Source of the DNA: Candidatus Omnitrophota bacterium
Lineage (GTDB): Bacteria; Omnitrophota; Gorgyraeia; Zapsychrales; Zapsychraceae
Direction of reading: 5' to 3'
Assembly (NCBI GenBank): GCA_020053475.1
Contig: JAGVNC010000010.1
Span: 1 to 41,965 of the forward strand
DNA length: 41,965 nt
The notes beneath the pieces were generated by a model. That model was not told the origin of the DNA. It was given only the letters and a program-made list of their open reading frames with translations, and ran no database searches. Both the position numbers and the translations under genes were made by a program. Positions 8,109-17,581 of the stretch are shown here, one piece after another (the first letter of the stretch is position 1; each line of letters begins with the position of its first letter).

Positions 8109-11100
8109 ATGAATTTTAAAATCCTGCGCCTTGGCTGGGGAGCGTTGCTCGTCATTGCCTTTTTTTTGTCTCCCGCTTTTGCCGGCCATCAGACAGAAGG
8201 CCCTGCCCCCGCATCTCCGACGCTGAAAGAACAAAAAAAGAAAGAAGGATACATCGTTAACCTTAAAGATCTTATTAATAAATCGAAAGAAAAGATCGGG
8301 AAGGTTGACGAAAAAATCAAAGAGCAGCAACGGCGTCAGCGGAACCTTGAAAGAGAAGAAAAAGCCCGCCAATACTATGAAAAGGCCATGCAGCTTTATG
8401 AAGAAGGCAAATATGATAAAGCCAGGGAATTGTGGGATAAGGCCATCAAGATTACCGAGCATCCCGAGATGAAAGACTACATCCGGGAAAGTGCGCATCG
8501 CTCCAAAAAACAAGAAGATGCTTTGCGCAAGGAAGAAGAGTTGCGTCTCCAGCGCCTAGAAGTTGAACGGGGGTATAGTGCTAAAGAAGTCGAAGATAAA
8601 TATCAGGAAGGAGTTTCTTTGTTTAAGCAGAATAAATTCCTTGCATCCCAAAATTCTTTTGAAGAAGTTGAGGACATGTTCCCGGATCACAAAGCCACGC
8701 GCAGTTATTTGATGATCATCGATCAAAATATCCGTGAAGAGCAACAACGCCTGATCGATGAAAAATTACGGGAAGAAGCGATTGCTCAACGGGAGGCAAA
8801 AGACGAATGGAAAAAAGAGCTTGAGCAAAAGGAAAAGGAACGCCAAGAACAATTGAAAGCTCAAGCGGAGAAATTATATCAAGAAGCAGTTAGGCTCTAT
8901 AAAGCAAGAAATTTTGAAGAGGCCAAGAAAAAATTCAAAGAAATTGAATGGATCATGCCAAACTACAAATTGGCTGTTTACTATTTGGCGCGTATCGAAA
9001 AGGGATTGGTTGACCAAAATATTGCCGAGGAAAAAGAGATTGCTCAGGAGCAAGCCGCTGCGGAAGAAAAAGAGATCATGGCTCGGCCAACGGCGGAAGA
9101 CAAAGAAAAATTAAAGAAGAAAGAAGAACAGCTTGTCGTGGATCGGATGAAGGAAGAGGCGGATTTTGTTTATCATATTGCCGTTTCACTCTATGAAGAA
9201 AAACTTTATAAAGAAGCCAACGAAAGATTCCAAGAAGCTCAAACATTGTATCCTCATTATAAGGCGGCCGATAAATATTTATCTCGCATTAAACATGAAT
9301 TGCAACGGCAATCTCGTGAAGAACAGAAAAAGCAGCAGGCCCACGCGCAGAGAATGGAACAACAGCAGCTCGCCAGCCTGCAGGCCCAAGATGCCGAGCG
9401 TCTCAAAAAAGAGCAAAAAAAGAAGGAAAAACAAAAGCAAGACATCGAGTCCCTTTATCAAGAAGGGTTCTCTTCGTTTAACGCCAAGGATTATCCTCAG
9501 GCCCAAGATCAGTTTGCTCAAGTCCTTGAGCAGGATCCCAACCATCGGCCAGCCCATAAGTATTTGAAAAAGGTGGAGAAAATATTATCGGAAGAACAAA
9601 AAGAAAAAGAGATTCAAGAAGCCAAACGATCGCCTAAGATAGAAACGCCAGAGCAAGCCGTTACGGATATCGTCGTCAAGCAAGCGATTGAAGAGCGGCA
9701 AAAACAATTGATGCAAGAGGCGGACGTGAAATACAAAGAAGCTTTGTCTCTTTTAAAAGATCGAAATTACGTTGTGGCTAAAAGAAAATTGATCCAGGTT
9801 GAGGCCATTTATCCGGGATATAAGGAAACCGAAAATTATTTAAGCCGTATCGATGAAGATATTCAGAAAAACAGTATCCAGAAGGGTCGTCCACAAAAAC
9901 GCGGTCTTAAGGAAAGCACTACCCCGGGAAGAAGTGAAATTGTTAATGTTCCTTCTGCCGCCGAACGCCCAAAAGCTAAAGCCAAATTTGTTCCCCCAAG
10001 TCCAGCTTTAGGCACTGCCAACCCGATATTGGGCAAAGAAACCCAGAAACAGGAAGAATTAAAACATTTATATGCCCAAGCTGTCAATTTATATAAAACC
10101 AAACAATATCTTTCCGCTCAAGAAGTTTTTGAGGCGATCGAACATCAATCCCCTCGCTATCAATCAACGAGAAGTTATTTAGAAAAGATCGGAAGGAAGT
10201 TAGAAGAGAAAGAGAATCGAGAGAGACAGGCCATCGAGCATGCCGCCCGCACTCAGGCTGCGGAGAGCCAGGAACTTGCTGTTCCTTCATCCGTAGGAAT
10301 TTTGCCGGCAAGCCAACCGGCCGAAGAGAAAGGCCGTGAAGCTAAATTAAAGAAAGAGGCAAGGGATCGGGCTGTTTTATTAAAGGCCGAGAGCGAAAAA
10401 TTAAGGAAAATTGAGCGAGAAAGACAAAAAGAAATTGAGCGTAAATTACGTGAAGAAGAATTAGCCCGTAAAAAAGAAGAAAAATTGCGGCTTGACCAGG
10501 AAAGGATCATTGCCAAGGAGTTGGCCGGTGGATATCGCAAGGAACGTTTATCCCGGGAACAGGCTGAAAAAGAAGCGCAACAGCTTGCGGCAAAGAAACA
10601 AAAAGAATTAGAGCAGACGATCCGACAAAAACAGATTGACAGTCAAAGCGCCCAAGAACAACAACGAAAGCAAGCAAAGCAAATAGAGTTGGCTAAACAG
10701 CAAGTGACTGAGAAAGAGGAAGAGCATAAGTCCAAAATTGTGCAGCAGCAAGAAATCAAGCGCCTTAAAAAAGAAATCGCACAACTCTATCGTGAGGCCA
10801 TCGCTTTTTATCAGAAAGAGAATATGCACCAGGCGAATGAAAGATTTAATGAGGTTGACATGCTGCTGTCGAGTGGCCAGTTGCCTAACGATTATTTAGC
10901 TGAATGGAGAGAAAGGCTCAATAAGGATAAGGAGAAGATCGGCCGTCATTTAAAAACCAAAAAAGAAAAAGAAGAGATTGCTGAGCGCAAACAAAAGGAA
11001 AAATGGGACAAAGAGAAAGCAGCGCTAGAACAACGTAAAAAAGATCAAGAATTCACCAAGATGAAAGGTGAAGTGAATCGCACGTACGAAGAAGCACTTT

Positions 11101-11930
11101 CATTATACCGGCAAAATAAAATAGAAGAATCTAAAGAGCAGTTCAAACGATTTGAAGATATGCTGGCGCAAAATAATTTTCCGGATAGTTATCGACGAGA
11201 AATGCGCGAGCGCTTGAACCGAGATCAAGAAAAAATGAAGCAAAAAATTAAGGAAGATTCGGCCAACGCCGCCAAGGCCGCCTTGAGGGAAGCCCCGGGG
11301 AAAGGCATGCCCTCTTTAGGCAAAAAGCAAACAGAAGAAATCCAAGCCTTAGAAAAGAAAATCCGAATTGAGCAAGAAAAATTGAATAAAGAGAAACAAA
11401 GATTTGACGTTACGCTCAACGCGGAAGAACAAAAAACAAAAGAACAGAAGGAAACTGCTCAACCCGAAAGGGCGCAAGGCATTGTCATTTCTCCCAAACA
11501 GCCCGCAAAGAAAAATTTGAACAAAGAAGATGCAAATCGTTTAGATAAGAACAAAAGCGAAGAAGTGGCTAAGATTGTCCGGGAACGCCAGAAAGAATTA
11601 AGCCGGCAACGTGAGCGGATCAGAAAAGAATTCCAAGAGAAGATTGAACGGTTGTATCGAGCGGCCGTGGAATTGCACCGGTCGGGGGCTCATGATCAGG
11701 CGCGGCGGATATTTAAGGAAATCCAAACAATGTCCCCAGGATATAAAAAAACAGAAAAGTATTTGGCAAAAATAGATTCAGCCCCCGCGGGATCTGCGCA
11801 AGGGAAGGGGCAGAAGTCTTCTTCTCTCCAGGCCGTTGTTGCCGAACATCCACATGAACAAACAACAAATGGCCCTTCTCGGTCAAAAGTTATTTCGCAA
11901 AATCTTGATTTGATTGAACACAAACCTTAA
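8109..11930 (+). CDS. Exported TPR-repeat / charged coiled-coil protein with ten modules
   Basis: This 1273-residue protein has a clear signal peptide (MNFKILRLGWGALLVIAFFL...SPAFA|G). The rest is Lys/Glu/Gln-rich helix. I count ten copies of a ~40-residue TPR-like module with consensus LYxEAxxLYxxxxYxEAxxxFxEVExxxPxYKxxxxYLxRI, starting near residues 88, 163, 256, 354, 448, 541, 654, 893, 991 and 1181. Charged coiled-coil linkers separate the modules; the longest is ~700-890. A short Pro/Ser-rich tail ends the protein. The gene starts 39 bp after the giant barrel protein, in an AT-rich gap with no clear Shine-Dalgarno sequence. The barrel protein ends in a similar helical module (FKSGQYENAKKILEKILEE), so the two probably interact in the periplasm. 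No catalytic domain is visible; a scaffold or tether role is inference. Confidence 0.8.
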   Translation: MNFKILRLGWGALLVIAFFLSPAFAGHQTEGPAPASPTLKEQKKKEGYIVNLKDLINKSKEKIGKVDEKIKEQQRRQRNLEREEKARQYYEKAMQLYEEGKYDKARELWDKAIKITEHPEMKDYIRESAHRSKKQEDALRKEEELRLQRLEVERGYSAKEVEDKYQEGVSLFKQNKFLASQNSFEEVEDMFPDHKATRSYLMIIDQNIREEQQRLIDEKLREEAIAQREAKDEWKKELEQKEKERQEQLKAQAEKLYQEAVRLYKARNFEEAKKKFKEIEWIMPNYKLAVYYLARIEKGLVDQNIAEEKEIAQEQAAAEEKEIMARPTAEDKEKLKKKEEQLVVDRMKEEADFVYHIAVSLYEEKLYKEANERFQEAQTLYPHYKAADKYLSRIKHELQRQSREEQKKQQAHAQRMEQQQLASLQAQDAERLKKEQKKKEKQKQDIESLYQEGFSSFNAKDYPQAQDQFAQVLEQDPNHRPAHKYLKKVEKILSEEQKEKEIQEAKRSPKIETPEQAVTDIVVKQAIEERQKQLMQEADVKYKEALSLLKDRNYVVAKRKLIQVEAIYPGYKETENYLSRIDEDIQKNSIQKGRPQKRGLKESTTPGRSEIVNVPSAAERPKAKAKFVPPSPALGTANPILGKETQKQEELKHLYAQAVNLYKTKQYLSAQEVFEAIEHQSPRYQSTRSYLEKIGRKLEEKENRERQAIEHAARTQAAESQELAVPSSVGILPASQPAEEKGREAKLKKEARDRAVLLKAESEKLRKIERERQKEIERKLREEELARKKEEKLRLDQERIIAKELAGGYRKERLSREQAEKEAQQLAAKKQKELEQTIRQKQIDSQSAQEQQRKQAKQIELAKQQVTEKEEEHKSKIVQQQEIKRLKKEIAQLYREAIAFYQKENMHQANERFNEVDMLLSSGQLPNDYLAEWRERLNKDKEKIGRHLKTKKEKEEIAERKQKEKWDKEKAALEQRKKDQEFTKMKGEVNRTYEEALSLYRQNKIEESKEQFKRFEDMLAQNNFPDSYRREMRERLNRDQEKMKQKIKEDSANAAKAALREAPGKGMPSLGKKQTEEIQALEKKIRIEQEKLNKEKQRFDVTLNAEEQKTKEQKETAQPERAQGIVISPKQPAKKNLNKEDANRLDKNKSEEVAKIVRERQKELSRQRERIRKEFQEKIERLYRAAVELHRSGAHDQARRIFKEIQTMSPGYKKTEKYLAKIDSAPAGSAQGKGQKSSSLQAVVAEHPHEQTTNGPSRSKVISQNLDLIEHKP

Positions 11931-11933
11931 AAT
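11905..11933 (+). promoter_or_regulatory. Possible promoter of the yyaL-like operon
   Basis: TTGATT (11905-11910), 17-bp spacer, TAAAAT (11928-11933). It overlaps the last codons of the TPR gene and lies about 80 bp before the next start. The match is moderate. Confidence 0.35.
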
Positions 11934-12011
11934 CCTTCTCAATAAAAATAATCTGTGTTAATGCCGCAATGGTTTCTTTAATATTTATTTTTATTTGATC
12001 GAGGCGTGTTG

Positions 12012-14138
12012 ATGACGGAAAAGAAATTTCAAAATCGGTTGAGCGGCGAAAAGAGTCCTTATTTATTGCAACACGCCAATAATCCCGTTGATTGGTTCCC
12101 TTGGGGTGAAGAGGCTTTTGCCAGGGCCAAGAACGAAAACAAACCCATTTTTTTGTCCATTGGCTATTCGACATGTCACTGGTGCCATGTCATGGAAGAA
12201 GAGTCCTTTGAGAATGCCCAGTTGGCCCAACTCATAAATCAATATTTTATCCCGATTAAAGTGGATCGCGAAGAGCGGCCGGACATCGACGGTGTTTATA
12301 TGAGCGCTGTGATGGCGATGACTGGCCAAGGGGGGTGGCCTTTAACGGTCATCCTAACTCCCGATCAAAAACCGTTTTTTGGGGGGACATATTTCCCCCC
12401 CCTTGCCAAACGGGGAAACCAAGGATTGGGGGATGCCCTCACGTCTGTCCATCAAATGTGGGAGAATAACCGCGAACGGATTATGGAGTCGAGCGTTTCC
12501 ATCACCGAAATTCTTCAAGAACAGCAAAATCAGCCTATCGGTTCAGAAACATTCAATGACCATGTCCTCCACCGGGCTTATGAAGAATACGCCCGCAATT
12601 ATGATCCCCGGTACGCAGGGTTTGGGATTGCCCCCAAATTCCCAGCGAGCCACAATCTTTCTTTTTTATTGCGTTATCATCAACGGACAGGCCAGCGACA
12701 GGCGCTAGAGATGGTTGAACAGACATTGACCGCGATGGCCCGAGGGGGGATTTATGATCACCTGGGCGGAGGGTTCCATCGTTACGCGACCGACCAGCAA
12801 TGGCAAATCCCGCATTTTGAAAAAATGCTTTATGACCAGGCGTTGCTCGGCCGAACGTATTGTGAGGCCTATCAGGCCACTAAAAAGGATTTTTATGCGC
12901 GAATCGCGCGCGCGATTTTTGATTATGTGCTAACCCAAATGCAATATCCTTTAGGAGGGTTTTATTCCGCCGAAGATGCGGACAGCCTCGACCCGGATAA
13001 TCCCACGCATAAAAAAGAAGGGGCTTTTTATGCCTGGCGGGATGAAGAGATTCATCAAGAGTTGAGCCAGGAGGAGGCCGCCTTATTTGGTTACGTTTAT
13101 GGGATTAAGAAAGAAGGCAATGCCCGTCAAGATCCTCACGGGGAATTTACCGGAAAAAATATTATTGATCAAGAGCATGACGAAGAAGAGGCAGCTCAAC
13201 ATTTCCAAAAATCCATTGTCGAGGTAAAAGAAATGTTGGCTCAGGCCAGGCAGAAATTATGGCGTACTCGCCAACAACGCCCCCGGCCGCATTTAGATGA
13301 TAAAATTCTCGTCGATTGGAATGGCCTGATGATCGCAAGCCTGGCATTTGGGGCGTGTGTCTTGAATGAACCTCGTTACCGGGAAGCTGCCGAAAGGGCG
13401 GTGCGGTTTATTGAGGGTCGCTTAGTCACTAACGAGGGAAGATTGATCCATCGTTTTCGCGACGGCGAAGCTGCGATCCCCGGGACATTAGATGACTACG
13501 CGTTTCTGATCGCGGCGCTTTTGGACCTTTATGAAGGAACTTTTGAGATTCGTTATCTGCGATGGGCCCACGATTTGACCGAAATCATGGTTCGATTGTT
13601 TTGGGATGAAGAGAAGGGCGGGTTTTATGTGACAGCCCGGGACGGGGAAACACTCCTTTTCCGTCAAAAAGAAATTTATGATGGGGCCATTCCGTCGGGA
13701 AACTCCGTGGCCGCTTTCAATTTGGCCCGTTTGGCCGACTTTACATCCAATCAAGAATGGGCAGCAATGGTTGAAAAAATATTCAAGGCGTTTAGTGCAA
13801 CGATCAACCAGCATCCTAGCGCGTATGCGCAGATGCTGATTGCCTGTGATTTTCTGTTAGGGCCTTCGGCGCAAATCGTCGTCGCTGGATTCCTAAGCGA
13901 CCCGCTGACGACGAAGATGTTCGCGGGAGTTTATCAGCGTTTTCTTCCGCGCAAGGTCGTTATTCACCGGCCGGCGGACGAAGCATCGGCCCAAGAAACA
14001 ATTTCTCTCATCCCTTATGTTCAACAACAACAAGCGATCAAGGGGCAGCCCGCAGGGTACATTTGCGCAAACCATGTTTGCCGCCTTCCCGCTACCGATC
14101 TTGTCCAATTTACCGCCCAACTTGACGCGATGAAATGA
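12012..14138 (+). CDS. Thioredoxin-fold protein of the YyaL/SSP411 (DUF255) family
   Basis: This 708-residue protein matches the YyaL/spermatogenesis-associated protein 20 family: an N-terminal thioredoxin-like domain followed by an (alpha/alpha)6-barrel that resembles N-acyl-glucosamine epimerases. Visible hallmarks are [14 protein letters not shown], the CxxC at C55-C58 (STCHWCHVM), DREERPD, GGWPLTV and GGTYFPP, then [12 protein letters not shown] and [10 protein letters not shown] in the barrel part. Length is usual for the family. The ATG at 12012 has a GAGG Shine-Dalgarno sequence seven bases upstream, so I prefer it to the GTG at 12006 in the track. The biochemical role of the family is not settled; redox or carbohydrate functions have been proposed. 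It is cotranscribed with the AsmA-like gene, whose ribosome site lies on its stop codon. Confidence 0.9.
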   Translation: MTEKKFQNRLSGEKSPYLLQHANNPVDWFPWGEEAFARAKNENKPIFLSIGYSTCHWCHVMEEESFENAQLAQLINQYFIPIKVDREERPDIDGVYMSAVMAMTGQGGWPLTVILTPDQKPFFGGTYFPPLAKRGNQGLGDALTSVHQMWENNRERIMESSVSITEILQEQQNQPIGSETFNDHVLHRAYEEYARNYDPRYAGFGIAPKFPASHNLSFLLRYHQRTGQRQALEMVEQTLTAMARGGIYDHLGGGFHRYATDQQWQIPHFEKMLYDQALLGRTYCEAYQATKKDFYARIARAIFDYVLTQMQYPLGGFYSAEDADSLDPDNPTHKKEGAFYAWRDEEIHQELSQEEAALFGYVYGIKKEGNARQDPHGEFTGKNIIDQEHDEEEAAQHFQKSIVEVKEMLAQARQKLWRTRQQRPRPHLDDKILVDWNGLMIASLAFGACVLNEPRYREAAERAVRFIEGRLVTNEGRLIHRFRDGEAAIPGTLDDYAFLIAALLDLYEGTFEIRYLRWAHDLTEIMVRLFWDEEKGGFYVTARDGETLLFRQKEIYDGAIPSGNSVAAFNLARLADFTSNQEWAAMVEKIFKAFSATINQHPSAYAQMLIACDFLLGPSAQIVVAGFLSDPLTTKMFAGVYQRFLPRKVVIHRPADEASAQETISLIPYVQQQQAIKGQPAGYICANHVCRLPATDLVQFTAQLDAMK

Positions 14139-14146
14139 GGAATCTT

Positions 14147-16111
14147 ATGAAAATATTCAAGGTGATGTTGAGCATTGTTCTTGTCGTTTTTGTCCTTGCT
14201 TTTGTAGGGCTCGGGATTTTCTTAAAGGCATTTAATCTGAATCAATATAAGGATCAAATTGCGCAAAAAATCAGCGAAGCGTTGCATCGCCCGATGGGCA
14301 TTGAGAATTTAAGCCTTGAGTTCTCCTGGAAACAAGGCATCGCGTTGGAGGTGAAAGGGGTCTCGATTAAAGAAGATCCGGCGTTCGCGCCGGCTCTCGG
14401 GTTCGAATCCCGGCCTCTTTCGGGGGAGGGAACATTGGCCACCATTGAGTCCGTTCATTTATTTGTTGATGTGGCGGCCCTGTTCAACGAGCGGCGTTTT
14501 GTCATTTCTCAAGTTGAGGTAGTGTCTCCGCAGTTAACGATCATCCGTAATCCCGACGGGGAATTAAACGTTCAACGCTTAGTTGCTGCTTCGCAAAATG
14601 TCCCTCCCGCGCCGCCGACTGAACAAAACAGCGCCAATGCCCCACCGGCGAATCAACATTCTCCCAGCTCTAAAACGCCGACGATGGATCAATTTGCTTT
14701 ATCCATTGAAGCGCTGCGTATCAATAACGGGAAAATCCTCTTCATCGATAAATCCCAGGTGCCGCCCCTGAATCTGGGGATGGAACAATTGAATGTTGAA
14801 ATCCAGCATTTTTCGTTAGATAAACCGTTCCTCTTTAATTTCGATGGGTCTGTCTTGGCGCAACAAAAAAATTGTCAAGGGAAGGGAACCGGCCAGGTGG
14901 ACGCTGCCCAGGGCCAACTGCGTTTAGACGATACTCGTGTAAGCCTAGATTTTTCTTCGATGGATGTCTCGTTGCTGAAAGAATATTTTGAAGGGCCGAT
15001 TGCGGGAGAAGCCAACTTGCATATTGCTCAAATGGTCGTTGGGAAAGAAGGGCTTATGGTTTTATCGGGGAAGGGAGAAGTGATCAACGGGAGAATCAAG
15101 CCAAAAAATTTTAAGTCTTCGATCGATCATATTGATGCGCAATGGGAAATGTCAGAAGCCGATTTAGCGCTCCAAGAATTATCGATGAATGTGGGGCCGG
15201 GGAAAGTGATCACGAAGGGCCGAAGTCAAGATTACCTGAAAACCAACAAATTTTCGTTCCATACGGATGTTGAAGATGTGTTCGTCGACCAAGTCGTTGA
15301 TTTTAGCCAGCTTCCTATCAAATTCGAGGGCAAGTTAAACGGGAGCATGGATGTCCAAGGCGAAGGAATGGATCCCGCTAAAATGTTAAGCACGCTTAGC
15401 GGGCAAGGTCATTATGAAATCAACGAAGGGGTATTGCGCGGCATGAATATTTTGAAGCTTTTCCTGGAGAGTGTCAGTCAAATCGGCAATTTAGGGGAGA
15501 AGCTTCATGCGCAGCTTTCCGATTATTATAAAGAGAAATTAGCCCAAGAAGATACAGTGTTTGACCAAATCACCGCTGATGCCTACATCAAAGAGGGGAT
15601 CATCTCCGTAACGCAAGCCCAGGCCAAAACCGCGGGATTTCATCTTCTGAGTCATGCTCAAATAGATTTAGCTCAAAATATTGACATGGATGCAAGCTTT
15701 TCCGTTGAAAAGGACTTGACCGACATGCTTGTCGCCGCCGCCGAACAATTTGCTTATATCGCTGATGAAAGCGGTCGCATCCGTGTGCCGGCAAAACACT
15801 ATCACGGGCCGTTGGCTTCCTTAAAAGTCCAGCCGGATACCGATTATCTTCTCAAAACGGTTTTTAAAAATGCCGTTCAGCAGGATCTAAAGCAACTCCT
15901 GCGCAAGGCTTTAGATATTGAAGATGTCCCAGAAGGGCAACATTCAGGGAATCCTCAGCCCAATGAAGGATCAACCTCCGGACAGGACTCGTCCGCGGAC
16001 TCGTCCGCGGACTCGCCTGCGGACTCGCCTGCGGGCTCGCCTGCGCAAGAAAATAAGGGAAACCCAGAGGACATTCTTCTGGAAAATGTCCTAGATATGA
16101 TTTTTAAATAG
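14147..16111 (+). CDS. AsmA family protein (inner-membrane-anchored, periplasmic)
   Basis: This 654-residue protein starts with an uncleaved membrane anchor (MKIFKVMLSIVLVVFVLAFVGLGIF) followed by the typical AsmA opening FNLNQYKDQIAQKISEALHRPMGIENL. The middle is beta-rich. The C-terminal part (~390-600) has the AsmA-2-like pattern LSGQGHYEINEGVLRGMNIL and a dozen 'IxxGxxxxxxAxxxxxGFxL' elements. AsmA-like proteins are thought to bridge inner and outer membrane in lipid transport. ATG 14147 is chosen because GAGG, on the yyaL-like stop codon, lies six bases upstream; the track start 14135 would have none. The tail is a low-complexity Ser/Ala/Asp/Pro linker encoded by a 12-bp tandem repeat. 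Substrate is unknown. Confidence 0.8.
   Translation: MKIFKVMLSIVLVVFVLAFVGLGIFLKAFNLNQYKDQIAQKISEALHRPMGIENLSLEFSWKQGIALEVKGVSIKEDPAFAPALGFESRPLSGEGTLATIESVHLFVDVAALFNERRFVISQVEVVSPQLTIIRNPDGELNVQRLVAASQNVPPAPPTEQNSANAPPANQHSPSSKTPTMDQFALSIEALRINNGKILFIDKSQVPPLNLGMEQLNVEIQHFSLDKPFLFNFDGSVLAQQKNCQGKGTGQVDAAQGQLRLDDTRVSLDFSSMDVSLLKEYFEGPIAGEANLHIAQMVVGKEGLMVLSGKGEVINGRIKPKNFKSSIDHIDAQWEMSEADLALQELSMNVGPGKVITKGRSQDYLKTNKFSFHTDVEDVFVDQVVDFSQLPIKFEGKLNGSMDVQGEGMDPAKMLSTLSGQGHYEINEGVLRGMNILKLFLESVSQIGNLGEKLHAQLSDYYKEKLAQEDTVFDQITADAYIKEGIISVTQAQAKTAGFHLLSHAQIDLAQNIDMDASFSVEKDLTDMLVAAAEQFAYIADESGRIRVPAKHYHGPLASLKVQPDTDYLLKTVFKNAVQQDLKQLLRKALDIEDVPEGQHSGNPQPNEGSTSGQDSSADSSADSPADSPAGSPAQENKGNPEDILLENVLDMIFK
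15986..16045 (+). repeat. Five tandem copies of a 12-bp repeat in the AsmA-like gene
   Basis: Units at 15986, 15998, 16010, 16022 and 16034 follow the consensus GACTCGYCYGCG (first base of the last unit's second position differs). They encode D-S-S/P-A repeats near the C-terminus. Whole multiples of three keep the frame, so unit number can vary without breaking the protein. Confidence 0.85.
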
Positions 16112-16135
16112 GCGGAATTGTAAGCGGAATTTAGC

Positions 16136-16164
16136 TTGTTTTCTTATTTTTTTGCATATATAAT
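16136..16164 (+). promoter_or_regulatory. Possible promoter between the AsmA-like and PilZ genes
   Basis: TATAAT (16159-16164) is a perfect -10 box; the -35 (TTGTTT, 16136-16141) matches only in TTG. The -10 sits in a TGCAT/ATGCA inverted repeat. Transcription would start near 16171 and meet the terminator at 16245 after about 100 nt. Confidence 0.4.
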
Positions 16165-16244
16165 GCACCTATTGAATTACAAAGAGGTTGGGTTAAAGTA
16201 ACGACATAATAATGAAGATAATCAGCACAATGAAGAATAAAATT

Positions 16245-16273
16245 AAAACAGCTTAGTTCCGAGCTGTTTTTTT
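16245..16273 (+). terminator. Intrinsic terminator upstream of the PilZ gene
   Basis: A perfect 9-bp stem (AAAACAGCT / AGCTGTTTT) with an 8-nt loop is followed by a T-run. It lies 130 bp after the AsmA-like stop and about 70 bp before the PilZ start. It may end the yyaL-asmA operon or act as an attenuator for the PilZ gene. Confidence 0.8.
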
Positions 16274-16282
16274 GTTTTAACC

Positions 16283-16332
16283 CCCGCCTTGCACCGTCCC
16301 TGCCGGGACGGCATGGGAGCGGGGCAGGGAGG
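16283..16332 (+). repeat. 50-bp GC-rich palindromic element, copy 1
   Basis: This 50-bp stretch recurs at 26930-26979 with a single difference (G here, A there) in the loop. It contains a 7-bp perfect hairpin CCGTCCC/GGGACGG with a 4-nt loop, an outer pair CCCGC/GCGGG, and ends in AGGGAGG, which serves as Shine-Dalgarno for the ATG at 16342. The 8-mer TCCCTGCC can instead pair with GGCAGGGA next to the ribosome site. Confidence 0.9.
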
Positions 16333-16341
16333 GTTCGGCAT

Positions 16342-17490
16342 ATGGGGAATTCCGTAAAAGACGCGCGGCTAGAAGCAAGAAAAGAAATTCGCATTAAAGA
16401 AAAGAACCGCATTGCCTGGCACATTGAAAATAGCGAAGTCAAGGGTGTCGCCAAGATCCATAACTTAAGTACAGGCGGGATGCTGATCGAAACCAATTCT
16501 AGGTTTAAACCGGATCAAAATTGTATTTTTGCCTTTGATTCTGCCTTAGAGGACAAAGACAATTTTCTTCCGTCCAGTGGCCGGCTTGTTTGGTCAAAGC
16601 CTGCCAATGAAGCTCAGGACCGTTACTTGTGCGGTGTCCAGTTCCTGAATCCTTCGTCAGAAAAAATATCAAAAATCCGTCAGCGGATTGAAAAAGGAGT
16701 CAAGCGTTTGGGTAATTTACAACGGATGAACACGTTTTTTAGTATTGTTTTCATTCTCTCGATGATCGCGATGTTGGTTGTTCTGGGTGGATTGGTCAAA
16801 GGGATTTACCGTGATACGATTTCCTCCCACCATCGATTATTAGCGGCAGGCAACCAACAAGCGTCTGTCACACGTGCGTATCGGCAACTTTATAAGGATA
16901 CCAAAGTAAAACTTGATGCGGTCACCGAAGAGTTAATTCTGACCAATAAGCTTTACAAAGAAACACAGGCCCTGTTCGCAGAGGTCAAACAAGAGTTGGA
17001 GGAAACGAAGGGAGTCCTCTTTGAAACCGCAGGGATGTTAGCTCAGGCGAAGGAAGAAAATGCTAAGTTAACAGAGAAAAACTCTCTGGAATTGGCCAAG
17101 TCGAATGATCGCATCGGGGAATTGGAAACGTTAAAGTCACAATTAACGGCAGAGATGCAATCATTAGAGGATCAAATTAAATATTATGAAGGGAATGTGA
17201 AGAATATTGATGAAGGGAAAGGCCTTGTTGCCACATTGCATGAGACCATGAAAACCGTGAAAACAAAAATGTCGGCTTTTCGTCAAGAAGCTTTTGCGGC
17301 ACGCATTACAGCGGTCAAAGAGTATAATCGCCTTAAAAAAACGTTAGGCAACAACGGTTATTTGGTGAAGAATGGAGAGGCTGTCCGCATTAACATGAAG
17401 GAATACAATGCCGTTACGGTTGATTCTGTGATCAAGGGGACCACGCCGCGAAAGTCAGGTGTGGGCAATATCGACGTAACATTTTTTTAA
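16342..17490 (+). CDS. PilZ domain protein with a membrane segment and long coiled coil
   Basis: The 382-residue protein has an N-terminal PilZ domain (residues ~8-120). The c-di-GMP signature is present in reasonable form: an Arg-rich RKEIRIKEKNR followed by NLSTGGM (D/NxSxxG). A hydrophobic segment at ~130-156 (TFFSIVFILSMIAMLVVLGGLV) should be a single transmembrane helix. It is followed by a predicted coiled coil (~175-310, KEENAKLTEKNSLELAKSNDRIGELE) and a short C-terminal tail. The PilZ part would lie in the cytoplasm and the coiled coil in the periplasm. This suggests a receptor passing c-di-GMP state across the inner membrane; that role is inference. The Shine-Dalgarno comes from the 50-bp repeat. 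Confidence 0.8.
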   Translation: MGNSVKDARLEARKEIRIKEKNRIAWHIENSEVKGVAKIHNLSTGGMLIETNSRFKPDQNCIFAFDSALEDKDNFLPSSGRLVWSKPANEAQDRYLCGVQFLNPSSEKISKIRQRIEKGVKRLGNLQRMNTFFSIVFILSMIAMLVVLGGLVKGIYRDTISSHHRLLAAGNQQASVTRAYRQLYKDTKVKLDAVTEELILTNKLYKETQALFAEVKQELEETKGVLFETAGMLAQAKEENAKLTEKNSLELAKSNDRIGELETLKSQLTAEMQSLEDQIKYYEGNVKNIDEGKGLVATLHETMKTVKTKMSAFRQEAFAARITAVKEYNRLKKTLGNNGYLVKNGEAVRINMKEYNAVTVDSVIKGTTPRKSGVGNIDVTFF

Positions 17491-17581
17491 GTTCCCCAAC
17501 CTCCCCTTTATTGACTAAACATATCTGTGTTTTCAAAAAGATGAATGTCCCGTGGCTATTCAATGATGGACTGCCTGATTG

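Noticed and set aside
8055-8513. 152-residue minus-strand ORF, Phe/Leu-rich
   Set aside because: Antisense of Lys/Glu-rich coding sequence (AAA/GAA codons read as TTT/TTC); the apparent hydrophobicity is a composition effect.
9166-9567. 133-residue plus-strand ORF inside the TPR gene
   Set aside because: Alternative-frame shadow rich in Lys, Arg and Ser, with no family pattern; the overlapping TPR frame is clearly coding.
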